Part shown: positions 1-8,797 of the stretch, in pieces | Layout: the number at the start of each line of letters is the position of its first letter | How positions within the stretch are numbered: the first letter of the stretch is position 1 | Source of the DNA: Candidatus Electrothrix gigas | Lineage (GTDB): Bacteria > Desulfobacterota > Desulfobulbia > Desulfobulbales > Desulfobulbaceae | Assembly (NCBI GenBank): GCA_022766165.1 | Contig: QYLO01000012.1 | Coordinates: 1-63,377, forward strand | Reading direction: 5' to 3' | DNA length: 63,377 nucleotides | Position numbers and translations under genes: made by a program | The notes under the pieces: generated by a model | The model's input: only the letters and a program-made list of their open reading frames with translations | Told to the model about the DNA's origin: nothing | Databases searched by the model: none

Positions 1-617
1 GGCGCAAAGGTGCTCATGGTGATGTAATCATCATCCGTTACGCGGACGATTGGATTACAGGTTTCCAATATCAGAACGAAGCAATTCGCTTTCAGCAGGA
101 ACTGCAGGAGCGATTAGCAAAATTTGGCTTGGAAATGCACAGTGAGAAGACCCGTCTCCTGGAGTTTGGTCGGTTCGCATCAGCCAACCGAGCCAAGCAT
201 GGAGAAGGAAAGCCGGAAACGTTTGACTTTCTGGGATTCACGCACATCTGTGCAAGAACCAGGAAGAAGAACAGATTCACAGTACGGCGTAAGACCATCG
301 CCAAACGTCTACGGGCGAAGATAAAGGAAGTACGACAGGAGATCAGGAAGCGCATGCATACGCCTGTGCCCTACCAGGGGAAATGGCTACGCTCAGTCAT
401 CATTGGTCACCTGAACTACTACGCCGTGCCCGGTAACAGAAAATCAGTCGATGCCTTCCGAACAGAAGTGATGCGTAGCTGGTTCCGGATGCTAAGACGT
501 CGAAGCCAGAAGGGTCGCAACCTGACCTGGGAGCGCATTCAACGACTGATAAGGACGTGGTTACCCACTGCCAGAATAAAGCATCCGTATCCGAACCAGC
601 GGCTACGCGTCATCTGA
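1..617 (+). CDS. ltrA: Group II intron reverse transcriptase/maturase (5' truncated by window edge)
   Basis: The reading frame is open from base 3 and begins in the middle of the reverse transcriptase. About a dozen codons in is the YADD active-site motif (YADDWITGF), which holds two of the catalytic metal-binding aspartates. After it come the end of the palm, a thumb-like segment and the basic maturase (domain X) region with GKPETFDFLGFTHI, rich in Arg and Lys. The protein ends at RLRVI with no HNH endonuclease domain visible. It would help splice its host intron and reverse-transcribe it into new DNA sites. There is no frameshift or stop in the visible part, so the protein could be active; the N-terminal half cannot be judged. 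Confidence 0.93.
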   Translation, partial: RKGAHGDVIIIRYADDWITGFQYQNEAIRFQQELQERLAKFGLEMHSEKTRLLEFGRFASANRAKHGEGKPETFDFLGFTHICARTRKKNRFTVRRKTIAKRLRAKIKEVRQEIRKRMHTPVPYQGKWLRSVIIGHLNYYAVPGNRKSVDAFRTEVMRSWFRMLRRRSQKGRNLTWERIQRLIRTWLPTARIKHPYPNQRLRVI

Positions 618-627
618 CCCGAGGTAG

Positions 628-700
628 GAGCCGTATGAGGTAGTTCCTCACGTACGGATCTGTGCGGGGGGTGCCGGGTAACTGGTATCCCTACCGCGAT
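628..700 (+). ncRNA. Group II intron domains V and VI
   Basis: Eleven bases after the maturase stop, bases 628-660 fold as the roughly 34-nt domain V hairpin: GAGCCGTATGAGG on the 5' side and CCTCACGTACGGATC on the 3' side, with a short loop. Bases 661-700 form a second GC-rich hairpin of the domain VI type, ending CTACCGCGAT. Domain V forms the catalytic core of the ribozyme. One oddity: the usual 3' strand is CGGTTC, pairing the catalytic AGC triad through a G-U pair, whereas here it reads CGGATC, giving a G-A mismatch. This may weaken or kill splicing. Confidence 0.75.
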
Positions 701-759
701 TATTTTTTTCGAGTTTCGAAAAACTGCGCAAGCCGCATTTTGTCCTTCTTCATCAAGCA

Positions 760-1650
760 TCATCCCCGCTGAAACCCAATAACAGTCAACACAGTATAAC
801 CAACCAACCAAGCCCCCATAAACCACAGGGTTATCCGACGGGAACGCCCTTCCGGTGGCAGGAATAATAAAGCTCCAACAAAGGTAGCCGGAATAAAGAT
901 TCCAGCCCAGAACACTGGAATATAGCGCAACAGCTCCTGTAATCCGATAAAAAACCACGGCCCATCAATATGGAGCAGGCCAAAATGGTCACGTTCCAGC
1001 GGGGTTTTCAGGATCGGGGCAAGGAGTATAAGCAACAGGAGCAGAAAAAGATGGTGACGCCAAGAGATTGTATAACGGCGGAGATGCGGCCAAACACAGA
1101 AGCCTCCCACAACCATCAGGCCAATGAGATGATTGAGATACACCTTTTGTACGCCAACAGCATTGCTATCAAAGAGAAGCTTATTCAGATACCCACCCAA
1201 CAGAGGAAGGGAACAGATGATATTTTCAGCAATGGCTCCAGCAGCCTCACCCGTGGCATCGCCCCGCAGGATATAACCGGTAAAGAGTAACGTAAGCGCA
1301 ACTGGCACAGAGGCACTGAGCCGTAGCCAAGCTGCTCGGGTAAAGCGATGAGCAGGAGAAGAATCCCTCTGCCAAAAAATGATAGCCAGATGGGCCAACA
1401 AGAAAAACATGAAGACCTGACTGGAATAATAATGCAAAGAACGCCAAAACGAACCAAAAGGTATGATCAGCTCGATAGTTGCTGTGGAATATAAGGGTAC
1501 TGCTGCATTATACTGCAATCCGACAATCAGGCCGGACACAATGGAAATGTACAGACTAAACAGGGCATGACCGCCCCAGCGAACGGCAAACAGGCTCTGT
1601 TGCAGGCGTGCTGGCAGCCACAGCTTTTTCTCTGGATTCAGGACAGTCAT
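760..1650 (-). CDS. Cytochrome b of a bc-type quinol oxidoreductase
   Basis: This is a 296-residue membrane protein carrying the two b haems of a Rieske/cytochrome b complex, which oxidises quinol and moves electrons across the membrane. The four haem-ligand histidines are visible as two pairs, H73/H87 and H174/H189, in helices with the usual 13-14 residue gap. The length covers the N-terminal haem core plus a shortened C-terminal part. The quinol-site motif PEWY of classical cytochromes b is not present; the matching stretch reads GPWFF near residue 230. The ATG overlaps the Rieske stop by one base (TGATG), so the two are translationally coupled. No cytochrome c1 gene follows before the intron. 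Confidence 0.9.
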   Translation of the reverse strand: MTVLNPEKKLWLPARLQQSLFAVRWGGHALFSLYISIVSGLIVGLQYNAAVPLYSTATIELIIPFGSFWRSLHYYSSQVFMFFLLAHLAIIFWQRDSSPAHRFTRAAWLRLSASVPVALTLLFTGYILRGDATGEAAGAIAENIICSLPLLGGYLNKLLFDSNAVGVQKVYLNHLIGLMVVGGFCVWPHLRRYTISWRHHLFLLLLLILLAPILKTPLERDHFGLLHIDGPWFFIGLQELLRYIPVFWAGIFIPATFVGALLFLPPEGRSRRITLWFMGAWLVGYTVLTVIGFQRG

Positions 1651-2099
1651 CAGATTGTCACCACATAACCGGTAATCGTTCCGTCAGCATCTTTTTGTAC
1701 TGCCACAGCGAAAATCGGCAGATCTCGTTCAGCCGGACCACGCAAACGCTTGCCCTGCGCAGTAAAGCGACTCTGATGACAGGGACACTCTATAATCTGC
1801 TGATCTTCTAAAAAATTAACTCGGCACCCCAGATGGGTACAGGTTCTGGAGACAGCCCAGGCATCTTTTCCCTGAGCAAAGAGGATAAAATCTCGTTCTG
1901 CATGAAAACCACTCACTGGTAAAGGTGCTGCTACCTTGATATGTCTCGGCTTAGGCTGAACAGTAAAACCGGCAAACCGGCATAAGGGATAGAGCAGACT
2001 GGCACCAAGAAAGGTTCCTGTCCAGTTGATCATATTTCGTAAAAAATGACGGCGTTCACCTGTTCGTTCACCTGTTCTTTCCTGTTGTTTTTCTGCCAT
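1650..2099 (-). CDS. Rieske [2Fe-2S] iron-sulfur protein
   Basis: This is the Rieske subunit that takes an electron from quinol in partnership with cytochrome b. Cluster ligands are clear: CTHLGC (C87, H89) and CPCHQS (C105, H108), with C92 and C107 as the stabilising disulfide pair. Near the N-terminus a twin-arginine motif (RRHFLRN) precedes a hydrophobic helix, as expected for Tat-exported Rieske proteins anchored by an uncleaved signal. I use the ATG at 2099, with purine-rich GGAGG and GAAGA upstream; a TTG at 2129, three bases after the coaD stop, would add ten residues. It follows coaD and overlaps cytochrome b by one base. Confidence 0.93.
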   Translation of the reverse strand: MAEKQQERTGERTGERRHFLRNMINWTGTFLGASLLYPLCRFAGFTVQPKPRHIKVAAPLPVSGFHAERDFILFAQGKDAWAVSRTCTHLGCRVNFLEDQQIIECPCHQSRFTAQGKRLRGPAERDLPIFAVAVQKDADGTITGYVVTI

Positions 2100-2132
2100 A
2101 AAGAAATCTTCTTGACCTCCAAGGTCCAAGGT

Positions 2133-2666
2133 CTACTTGCTCTCTGTATATTTTTCTTTCAGAGCAGCCAGCACGTGGGCCGGAACCATTCCACTGATAT
2201 CACCTCCATGCCGAGCTGCATTTTTGATAATGGATGAGCTGATATAGATCCAACGAAGTCCGGTCATCAAAAAAACAGTCTGCACCCTACGCTCTAATTT
2301 CCGATTGATTAAGGCAAGCTGAAACTCGTAGTCAAAATCAGAAACTGCCCGCAATCCACGGACAATAGCACAGGCATTTTGCTGAACAGCATAGTCAACA
2401 GTCAGGCCATCAGTGGTATCAACTGTCACGTTGCTGTTTGCGGTAAAACACTGCTCAACAAGTGCCACCCGTTCTTCAAGGGGAAACAAGGGCTTTTTTT
2501 CCGTATTCACTGCTAAGGCTACAATGACCTGATCAAACATGCGCAATGATCGTTTGACAATGTCAACATGACCGTTGGTGATGGGATCAAAGGTACCAGG
2601 ATATACAGCAATACCTGATGGGCGATTCAGCTGAGAGTCTGCGTTAGGAACAACTTGATAAGACAT
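2133..2666 (-). CDS. coaD: Pantetheine-phosphate adenylyltransferase
   Basis: CoaD transfers AMP from ATP to 4'-phosphopantetheine to give dephospho-CoA, the penultimate step of coenzyme A synthesis. The nucleotidyltransferase signature is present: YPGTFDPITNGH, with the TNGH box at residues 30-33, and the later YISSSIIK stretch that closes over ATP. The protein is 177 residues, about 15 longer than usual at the N-terminus, because the family core normally starts near residue 18. No strong ribosome site marks the ATG used. It lies in a minus-strand run with rsmD upstream and the Rieske gene downstream; another coenzyme A gene, coaBC, lies at 37858. Confidence 0.96.
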   Translation of the reverse strand: MSYQVVPNADSQLNRPSGIAVYPGTFDPITNGHVDIVKRSLRMFDQVIVALAVNTEKKPLFPLEERVALVEQCFTANSNVTVDTTDGLTVDYAVQQNACAIVRGLRAVSDFDYEFQLALINRKLERRVQTVFLMTGLRWIYISSSIIKNAARHGGDISGMVPAHVLAALKEKYTESK

Positions 2667-2721
2667 TAAAAAAAATTTTTACAATGGGAGGTTGAAACAA
2701 ATACATGATTCTTGTTCTTGC

Positions 2722-3297
2722 TTACTCTTGCTTACAGTAGAGCCAAAGACTGGTTTCCCCGTACCTTCGGTGATTTATCAAGGTCAGGGTTTTATACTGA
2801 TGAGCAAGCTGCTCACTTGCCCGTTCCTCTGCAATGACCAAGCCGTTCTTATGCAGTAAACCTCCCCTTTCTACCATTGCCAAGGTCTTTTCTGCCAGCT
2901 TTTTTTCATAGGGAGGATCAAGAAAAATCAGATCAAAAAATAACTGCGCAGGCATCTTCTTGCGCAACCGCTCAAGACTGTCTGACCGGGAAAGGTTGAG
3001 CTGCTCAAGGGCGGCGTTTGCCGTGGGAAAGCAACGGGTCAGATTACCGTGTACAAGCTCAAGGGCTTGGCGAGATTGATCAACAAAGATAACTGTTTCA
3101 GCCCCCCGGCTTAATGCCTCAAGCCCCAAGGCGCCGGTCCCGGCATACAGGTCAAGAACAGTACTGCCAACAACCTGATCACCAAGGATATGAAACAGGG
3201 CTTCACGGACTCTGTCTCCGGTAGGCCGTATAAAACGCCATCCTGTTTTTGGTCTGAGAAGATGTTGCCCTCTGGCTGAACCGCCGGTAATACGCAT
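2722..3297 (-). CDS. rsmD: 16S rRNA (guanine(966)-N2)-methyltransferase
   Basis: RsmD methylates the exocyclic amine of G966 in 16S rRNA using S-adenosylmethionine. The start MRITGG is typical. The SAM-binding motif I is DLYAGTGALG (residues 49-58) and the catalytic motif IV is DPPY (127-130). At 191 residues it has the normal family length. The gene begins 8 bases after the pssA stop and is followed by coaD, the widespread rsmD-coaD pairing. Confidence 0.96.
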   Translation of the reverse strand: MRITGGSARGQHLLRPKTGWRFIRPTGDRVREALFHILGDQVVGSTVLDLYAGTGALGLEALSRGAETVIFVDQSRQALELVHGNLTRCFPTANAALEQLNLSRSDSLERLRKKMPAQLFFDLIFLDPPYEKKLAEKTLAMVERGGLLHKNGLVIAEERASEQLAHQYKTLTLINHRRYGETSLWLYCKQE

Positions 3298-3305
3298 AAA
3301 CCTGT

Positions 3306-4082
3306 TTACAGTTGATCAGTTTTCTGGGCGTTTTGCGACTCCTTCCCTTTCCTTTTTTTTTGGATAAAGGTATAGAGATCAAATAACACACCAGAAAGAG
3401 CGTACAGCAAGACCGTGACAAACAGGGTGACAGAGGGTTCTGTGGCTAACAGGGTCAGCACCAGAATCATGCCAACAACGGCTTGAAACCGCTTTTCCCT
3501 AGAAATTTTTGCCTTTTTAAAGCTGAGATAACGATGGGTTGAAATCATCAAATAGGAGAGCAGGTAAACCAGCAAGAGAATAGTAAAATGCTTAACCGTA
3601 TCCGTAGTACCCAGATAACGAAAAAACATAACCATTGTTGCAATGGCTCCGGCAGCGGCCGGACAGGGCAAGCCTACAAAGTCATGGTTGTCGTCCTCTG
3701 CATCTTCATTTTCATCTTCGGCCATTGAGTTGAAACGGGCCAAACGCAGAGCTGTAGTGGCAACGTAGAGAAAAGCAGCTAACCAACCGTAGCGTCCATA
3801 GGGGATTAAAGCCCAGAGATAGGCCAGCAACGCTGGGGCAACGCCAAAAGAAACCAGATCGCAAAGCGAATCCAGTTGCATTCCAAAGCGGGAGGTGGAG
3901 TCTGTTAAGCGGGCAACTCTGCCATCCAACCCATCAAACACCCCTGCGACCAGAATAGCCACAGCAGCAGGATAAAAATCTCCATTGATAGAGGCAATAA
4001 TGGAGTAAAAGCCGCTGAATAAACTGGTACAGGTCAACATGCTGGGAAGGATGTAAAATCGACTAGATCGCGATCGTTCCAT
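3306..4082 (-). CDS. pssA: CDP-diacylglycerol-serine O-phosphatidyltransferase
   Basis: This integral membrane enzyme joins serine to CDP-diacylglycerol, making phosphatidylserine, the precursor of phosphatidylethanolamine. The CDP-alcohol phosphatidyltransferase signature is intact: DGLDGRVAR, then eight residues to a Gly, followed by two Asp residues four apart (LDSLCD). Several hydrophobic helices follow, and the C-terminus is Lys-rich. I start at the ATG at 4082 (MERSRSSRFYILPSML), which matches the usual short N-terminus; a TTG at 4151 would add 23 residues. No phosphatidylserine decarboxylase gene is visible next to it. It precedes rsmD by 8 bases. Confidence 0.92.
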   Translation of the reverse strand: MERSRSSRFYILPSMLTCTSLFSGFYSIIASINGDFYPAAVAILVAGVFDGLDGRVARLTDSTSRFGMQLDSLCDLVSFGVAPALLAYLWALIPYGRYGWLAAFLYVATTALRLARFNSMAEDENEDAEDDNHDFVGLPCPAAAGAIATMVMFFRYLGTTDTVKHFTILLLVYLLSYLMISTHRYLSFKKAKISREKRFQAVVGMILVLTLLATEPSVTLFVTVLLYALSGVLFDLYTFIQKKRKGKESQNAQKTDQL

Positions 4083-4171
4083 AATCAAAGGAAAAACGTG
4101 GTTATCGGTTAGCGTTATGCCCAAGGTATACCCCCTGAACTCATCATACAACGTAGGACTGTGGATTGTTC

Positions 4172-5260
4172 TTACAGTTCCTTATGCAGTTCCAGTTCCT
4201 TAAATTGCTCTGCTAACTCACTCACAGCCATTCCGTACAAGAGTGAGTGGTTATACTCTGTAATGGTATGGAAATTAGGATAGCCAGCAACATAGCGATA
4301 CGCTTGCTCAGATGTTTTCGGATCAAGCTCCAAGCCGATAACAGAAAGAGGCATACTGTGTGGCGATAAGGGCAGATCTTTTGTTTGCACAGACCAAACC
4401 ACTTGCCAAGGAATTCTTCCCTTTCTGCCCTGGTCCATTGCTGTTTGCAAACGGTGGTCCTTTAAGGTATTGCCCAGTTCTGCATAGACTGGTGTCCCAT
4501 TTTTCCAGCCGTGCAATTTGATATAGTTGGCAATAGAGGCCAAGGCATCAGGTACAGAGTGCCAGAGATCACATTGGTCATTTCCATCAAAGCTGACCGA
4601 AAAACGACGAAAAGAAGATGGCATAAACTGGGCCTGTCCAAAGGCACCAGCATAGGACCCCTTGACTGTTTGCATGTCAATACCATGTTCCCGACACAGG
4701 ATGAGAAATTGGATCAGCTCGTTCCGAAAAAATTTTGCCCGCTGTGGATAAGCCGCAAACAGCGTATTCAAGGTCTCAAGAACGGGAAAACTCCCCTGGT
4801 TGGCCCCATAGCGAGTTTCTATGCCCCAGATTGCCACGATGATCTCAGGCTCCACCCCAAATTGTCTTTCTATTCGAGCCAACAGATCCTTGTAGATTAA
4901 AAGCTTTCTCTTGCCGGTCTGGATCATTTTGGGCGTAAGAAAAAGACGAAAATATTCATAATAGGGTCTTTTTTCAAACTGCTTATCCATCAACTCAAGC
5001 ACGCGCTGTGAGATCTTTAGTCCTTGGAAGATCTGCTTCAACTCAGCGGGTTGAAACTGATACTTTTGCTCAAGCTCGAGAAAGAGTTTTCTGTATTTTT
5101 CCTGGTCCAGATTCACGGTTTGTTGGTCGTGATCTGGCTCTACAACGGGCAGTGTAGGCAGTGTATTTTGTGCGGCCTCTGTTGCAGGACAACAAAACAA
5201 AAGACAGATAATAATAAGATAAAGCGTACTACAGCAACAACATTTCATAGTAAAAACCAT
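4172..5260 (-). CDS. Lytic murein transglycosylase, MltB-like
   Basis: This exported enzyme cleaves the glycan strands of peptidoglycan to give 1,6-anhydromuramic acid ends. After a hydrophobic signal segment rich in Cys (residues 5-30), the SLT2/MltB domain shows IWGIETRYG with the catalytic Glu at 148 and the conserved block GAFGQAQFMPSSF. The Cys residues near the cleavage site do not form a standard lipobox (the residue before Cys is Phe or Cys), so a soluble periplasmic form is as likely as a lipoprotein. A strong AGGAGG lies 5 bases before the ATG. Confidence 0.9.
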   Translation of the reverse strand: MVFTMKCCCCSTLYLIIICLLFCCPATEAAQNTLPTLPVVEPDHDQQTVNLDQEKYRKLFLELEQKYQFQPAELKQIFQGLKISQRVLELMDKQFEKRPYYEYFRLFLTPKMIQTGKRKLLIYKDLLARIERQFGVEPEIIVAIWGIETRYGANQGSFPVLETLNTLFAAYPQRAKFFRNELIQFLILCREHGIDMQTVKGSYAGAFGQAQFMPSSFRRFSVSFDGNDQCDLWHSVPDALASIANYIKLHGWKNGTPVYAELGNTLKDHRLQTAMDQGRKGRIPWQVVWSVQTKDLPLSPHSMPLSVIGLELDPKTSEQAYRYVAGYPNFHTITEYNHSLLYGMAVSELAEQFKELELHKEL

Positions 5261-5318
5261 CCCAACCTCCTGGGATGGGGGAAAGAAGAACGTTATCCAA
5301 CAAATAATCAGGCGTTGA

Positions 5319-6326
5319 TCAAACAGCGTCAGATGAGCCGAACAGCCTGCTAAAGGCCCTGATAAAATCGTCTAACTGTTCTGAAGGCAGGGTATTAATG
5401 CCAGCTGCTGCGGCTCGACCGCCGCCACTGGGGAACTGGCGACAGAGAACATCTGCTCCGTTACGGTTACACAGGGGCGCACGAACACTGATGCGAAAAG
5501 AATGGTCAGCATTGTCAGGGTTCTCCGTTATCAGGGCATGGGCAAGTTTTGGTTTCTGGCGGGCCAAGGTATTGGAGTACACACCGGCCACTCGCCGAGA
5601 CCATGCCTGAGCAGGGAGTTGATAGATACGGCCAGCAGTATCCTGATACAGCGGCTTAAAGGACATTGCCTGCTCCATATCGCCCTGATACCCCTGTTTG
5701 AGCGTTTGCAAGGCATTGGCATCAATATAAAAGTCCAGCGGATTTGCATAGGGTTGCACCTGTTGAAACAGCTCTACAGGATGAAAAAAGAGGTCTTCTA
5801 GGTTTGCGCCATAGCCGTTATAGTTGAGAAGAATCCCTGTTTCTTTGAGCTGGGCAAGAGCAGTCTGTTCAATTCCTAGTTGCTGGGCAAGCTGTTCCGC
5901 TGGTTCATCAAGGTTATCACCAAAGGCACCAACAAGAGCCCAAAGGACATGTTTTCCTTTTAGAAGCTTATTAATAATCAAGGAGGTACAGGTTAACGGC
6001 TGGGGATCAATATGAGCTGTAAGACGTTCCGAGTTAGGGAGTTCACCAGCGTAATGATGATCTGCATAAAATACAGTATTGCCACTGGCAGGTGTCAAGA
6101 TTTTTTCCAAGCTCTTTCGGTTCTTATCCAGAGAGATGTCAAGGACTGTGAGTGCTGTTTCACGTACCTCACCGTCTGCACCGTTATCAGCCACTTGGTC
6201 AAGCAGGGCAATATCCCGTTTCACCCCACTCAGGAGTTTCGCATCCGGTTGAGGCGTGTGTAAACGCAACTGCTGCAGCGCACAGATACCATCAGCATCA
6301 CCGTTAAATATATCAAGATATTTCAT
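5319..6326 (-). CDS. DHH-family phosphoesterase
   Basis: A 335-residue DHH-superfamily protein. Metal-binding motifs are seen in order: FNGDADG (residues 7-13), VLDISL, and DHH near residue 90. The glycine-rich DHHA1-type motif GGGRAAAAGIN is near the C-terminus. Relatives hydrolyse nucleotide or nanoRNA phosphodiesters with Mn2+, but the substrate cannot be fixed from sequence. The start codon shares one base with the lptD stop (TAATG), so it is translated with lptD. It is clearly related to, but not typical of, RecJ or NrnA. Confidence 0.85.
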   Translation of the reverse strand: MKYLDIFNGDADGICALQQLRLHTPQPDAKLLSGVKRDIALLDQVADNGADGEVRETALTVLDISLDKNRKSLEKILTPASGNTVFYADHHYAGELPNSERLTAHIDPQPLTCTSLIINKLLKGKHVLWALVGAFGDNLDEPAEQLAQQLGIEQTALAQLKETGILLNYNGYGANLEDLFFHPVELFQQVQPYANPLDFYIDANALQTLKQGYQGDMEQAMSFKPLYQDTAGRIYQLPAQAWSRRVAGVYSNTLARQKPKLAHALITENPDNADHSFRISVRAPLCNRNGADVLCRQFPSGGGRAAAAGINTLPSEQLDDFIRAFSRLFGSSDAV

Positions 6327-8797
6327 TAATCACTGCTTCCCATAAGATCTATACCAAAGGGTGTACCAATATTGGCCAACTTAAACAAAATCATGTACTG
6401 TTCATTTTCCGGTGTTATATCGGCCACAAATTCGACTGACCAGCAGGAGGGAGTATAACTCAAACTGATTTTTTCAGCGATAGTGACAGAGTCTTCAATG
6501 GATCGTTCCAAAGAGTAGCCAAGAGCAAGGTCATACAGTAATCCCACCCGGGTAAACAATCTGATTGAGCTGCTATCCTCAATTTCATCCGTGGCACCAG
6601 CCTGAAAGAGATAATCAAAAGAGAACAGATCGCCTCGACTGTTGCGATAATTACTCTCTACAGCATGCTGTGCAAACTCTTTATCATACACATCAAAGTT
6701 TGTAGAATATTTGAAACTCAAATTCTGCCAAGGAGTCCAGGCCAACCGAAACTGGAGGGGAGAAAACGGTTCTTCAGAGGCTTCACTGCGAAAGTCATAG
6801 CTCTGTTGCAGCTTCATGTATCCGTAGTCCCGTTCGACGTTCTCATCTTCAGAAACAGTAAAAAAATTATTGACGCCGTAAGTAATCTGATGCTGATCGC
6901 CTATGTTGTCCACTGCATCAAACTGCGGTAAATGATCTTCGTTTGGATCTGTTATGTAACTGTACTGAACAAAGGGCCGCAACGTGTGACTCCATGCTGA
7001 GATCTGCTCACTGTGAACAGCAAAATCCCGGCGTAAGGTTGTGGCAACTTCTCCTTTTATATCGACAAGAATACGATTTTCGGTATTAGTATCGAGCCAC
7101 TCCTCTTCTCCGTTATCATCAATCAAATACATCGTATCCCTAATACCAAACCCAACAGTGGTTTCTAAGTAATCACTCAGCATGGGAAGAGCTGTTGTTA
7201 TGCGGGGATAAAGATCAATACGCTGTGCTTGGACACCGGCCTCACGCATATAGTACACATAGTTGGTATCCCAGGAAAGATCCACATCAGTATCGTACAG
7301 GGAAATCAGGGGAATGAGGCCACTGTATTTTATCTCTGGAAGTTTCCACAGGGCAGTGGATTTGCTGTCATCCTCTTCTCGCACATCGTCAATGCCTTTC
7401 AGGGTTGCCTCTAAAGAGGTTCCGTTGCTCCAGGAACGCAGGGTGGTCAGTTTATTCTCCCGTTCATGGATATACCTATCCTGTAATCCCCGACTAAACT
7501 GATCAGAGAGGCGTTTTTCACTTATGGAATACCCACTAAAACCATTGCTAAATTCAGCCAAATAATCCTGATCAGAGACTAAATCTATATCAAGTCTGGT
7601 TGTCCAGCCAGCAATGTTTTGATCTGCCTTGCCCCGAATCCAATAGCGGTTCTGATTCGTATGTGTGTAACCACCTTGAGCGTAATATCCCGCATTATCT
7701 GGATTATCCATATCACTGAGATTATCATGCAAAAAGTTTACCATCATGGTACCCTTTGAGTCCTGATCAAGCATATATCGACCTTCAATCCCTGCCATAA
7801 AACCTCGTTTCGCAAGATAATGTGAATACAGGGTAATATCACTACTTGGAGAAATGTTGATAAAAAGCGGCCACTCCAGGCTGAACCCGTCCCGATCAGA
7901 GAGCGACACAGAGGGGAAAAGAAAACCAGTTTGCCGATTTCTCTTGGCTGGCAGCATCATAAGAGGTGAATAGAGAATCGGGATATCCTTGATTCGAAAG
8001 GTGACATGCTTTAACAGGGCATAACCACCATCTGTAATCCTAGCATCTGCGGCATTGAAGCTCCAGGGCGGGGCCTCCCCCTTCTTCATCTTACAGGTTA
8101 CCAACCAACCATCCTTGATATGATAGGTCATATCTCCAGTCTTTTCAATAACCCGACCTTCCAGATGCATATCCTTATACTGTCGAATAATGGTTGCGTC
8201 AGTAAACGAGGCTGTTTCTCTGGTCAGATGAACCGTGCCTTCCCTGGCCCTTAACTGATCCGGGCCAATATCAATCAGTACGTTGCCACGTAGTTTCACT
8301 GTACCCAGATCGACGTCATAAACAACCCAATCAGCCTTAATGGTCGTGATAGTAGCAGAGGAGATAACGTCTTCTCCCGTCTCCGCATCCTCTGTACTTT
8401 GTATTTTTTTTGTATCCTGTAACACAGGAACTTTTTTTGAGGTATACAGTGCCGCTTTGCCAGCTTTTTTAGCTTTTCCAGCGTGTTCACCGTCTCCTCC
8501 CCATCTACTCTGTCCATCTTGACCCAGCAGATCGTCCCAGCTCTCCCTGTCTTTTCTGTCTTGTCCTAATGTTTTTTTCTTGACAGCTTGGGGTGTTTTT
8601 TCTGTTTTACGAAGAATAACATTACCTTCTGCTATCACGCTTGCAGGATTTTCAAATTTTGTCAGCTTATCAGCAGTAATGTCCCACTGCATCGCCCTCA
8701 CAGCTTTTGCGCTGACATCTGTTGGCTTGAACAGCCAGAAAAGACCCATAAAACAACCAACCGTTATCAAGGAAAAAAAGGTGGTTCGGTAATGCAC
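6326..8797 (-). CDS. lptD: LPS-assembly protein LptD
   Basis: LptD is the outer-membrane beta-barrel that, with LptE, inserts lipopolysaccharide into the outer leaflet. The protein is 823 residues: a signal segment (about 1-30), a periplasmic OstA-like jelly-roll domain starting near DITADKLTKFENP, and a long barrel region with many alternating aromatic strands. The barrel begins after PILYSPLMMLPAKRNRQTG, a stretch characteristic of the family. A Lys-rich linker (about 65-135) interrupts the jelly roll and looks like a lineage-specific insertion. The start is GTG at 8797 with GGAG about 9 bases upstream. The gene is the first of the minus-strand run and shows that the cell makes LPS. Confidence 0.94.
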   Translation of the reverse strand: MHYRTTFFSLITVGCFMGLFWLFKPTDVSAKAVRAMQWDITADKLTKFENPASVIAEGNVILRKTEKTPQAVKKKTLGQDRKDRESWDDLLGQDGQSRWGGDGEHAGKAKKAGKAALYTSKKVPVLQDTKKIQSTEDAETGEDVISSATITTIKADWVVYDVDLGTVKLRGNVLIDIGPDQLRAREGTVHLTRETASFTDATIIRQYKDMHLEGRVIEKTGDMTYHIKDGWLVTCKMKKGEAPPWSFNAADARITDGGYALLKHVTFRIKDIPILYSPLMMLPAKRNRQTGFLFPSVSLSDRDGFSLEWPLFINISPSSDITLYSHYLAKRGFMAGIEGRYMLDQDSKGTMMVNFLHDNLSDMDNPDNAGYYAQGGYTHTNQNRYWIRGKADQNIAGWTTRLDIDLVSDQDYLAEFSNGFSGYSISEKRLSDQFSRGLQDRYIHERENKLTTLRSWSNGTSLEATLKGIDDVREEDDSKSTALWKLPEIKYSGLIPLISLYDTDVDLSWDTNYVYYMREAGVQAQRIDLYPRITTALPMLSDYLETTVGFGIRDTMYLIDDNGEEEWLDTNTENRILVDIKGEVATTLRRDFAVHSEQISAWSHTLRPFVQYSYITDPNEDHLPQFDAVDNIGDQHQITYGVNNFFTVSEDENVERDYGYMKLQQSYDFRSEASEEPFSPLQFRLAWTPWQNLSFKYSTNFDVYDKEFAQHAVESNYRNSRGDLFSFDYLFQAGATDEIEDSSSIRLFTRVGLLYDLALGYSLERSIEDSVTIAEKISLSYTPSCWSVEFVADITPENEQYMILFKLANIGTPFGIDLMGSSD

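Larger units (their letters stand above)
1..700 (+). mobile_element. Group II intron, 3' portion
   Basis: The window opens inside a group II intron. Visible are the C-terminal half of its reverse transcriptase/maturase (to 617) and, right after the stop, a domain V/VI-like RNA whose end I place near 700. The 5' end, domains I-III and the first exon lie outside the window. The intron sits about 60 bases past the stop codon of the oppositely oriented cytochrome b gene, so it did not interrupt that gene. The short palindromic stretch TTTCGAGTTTCGAAA follows about 7 bases after the inferred 3' splice junction; some group II introns insert beside terminator-like hairpins, but I cannot assign a class from this fragment. 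Confidence 0.85.
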
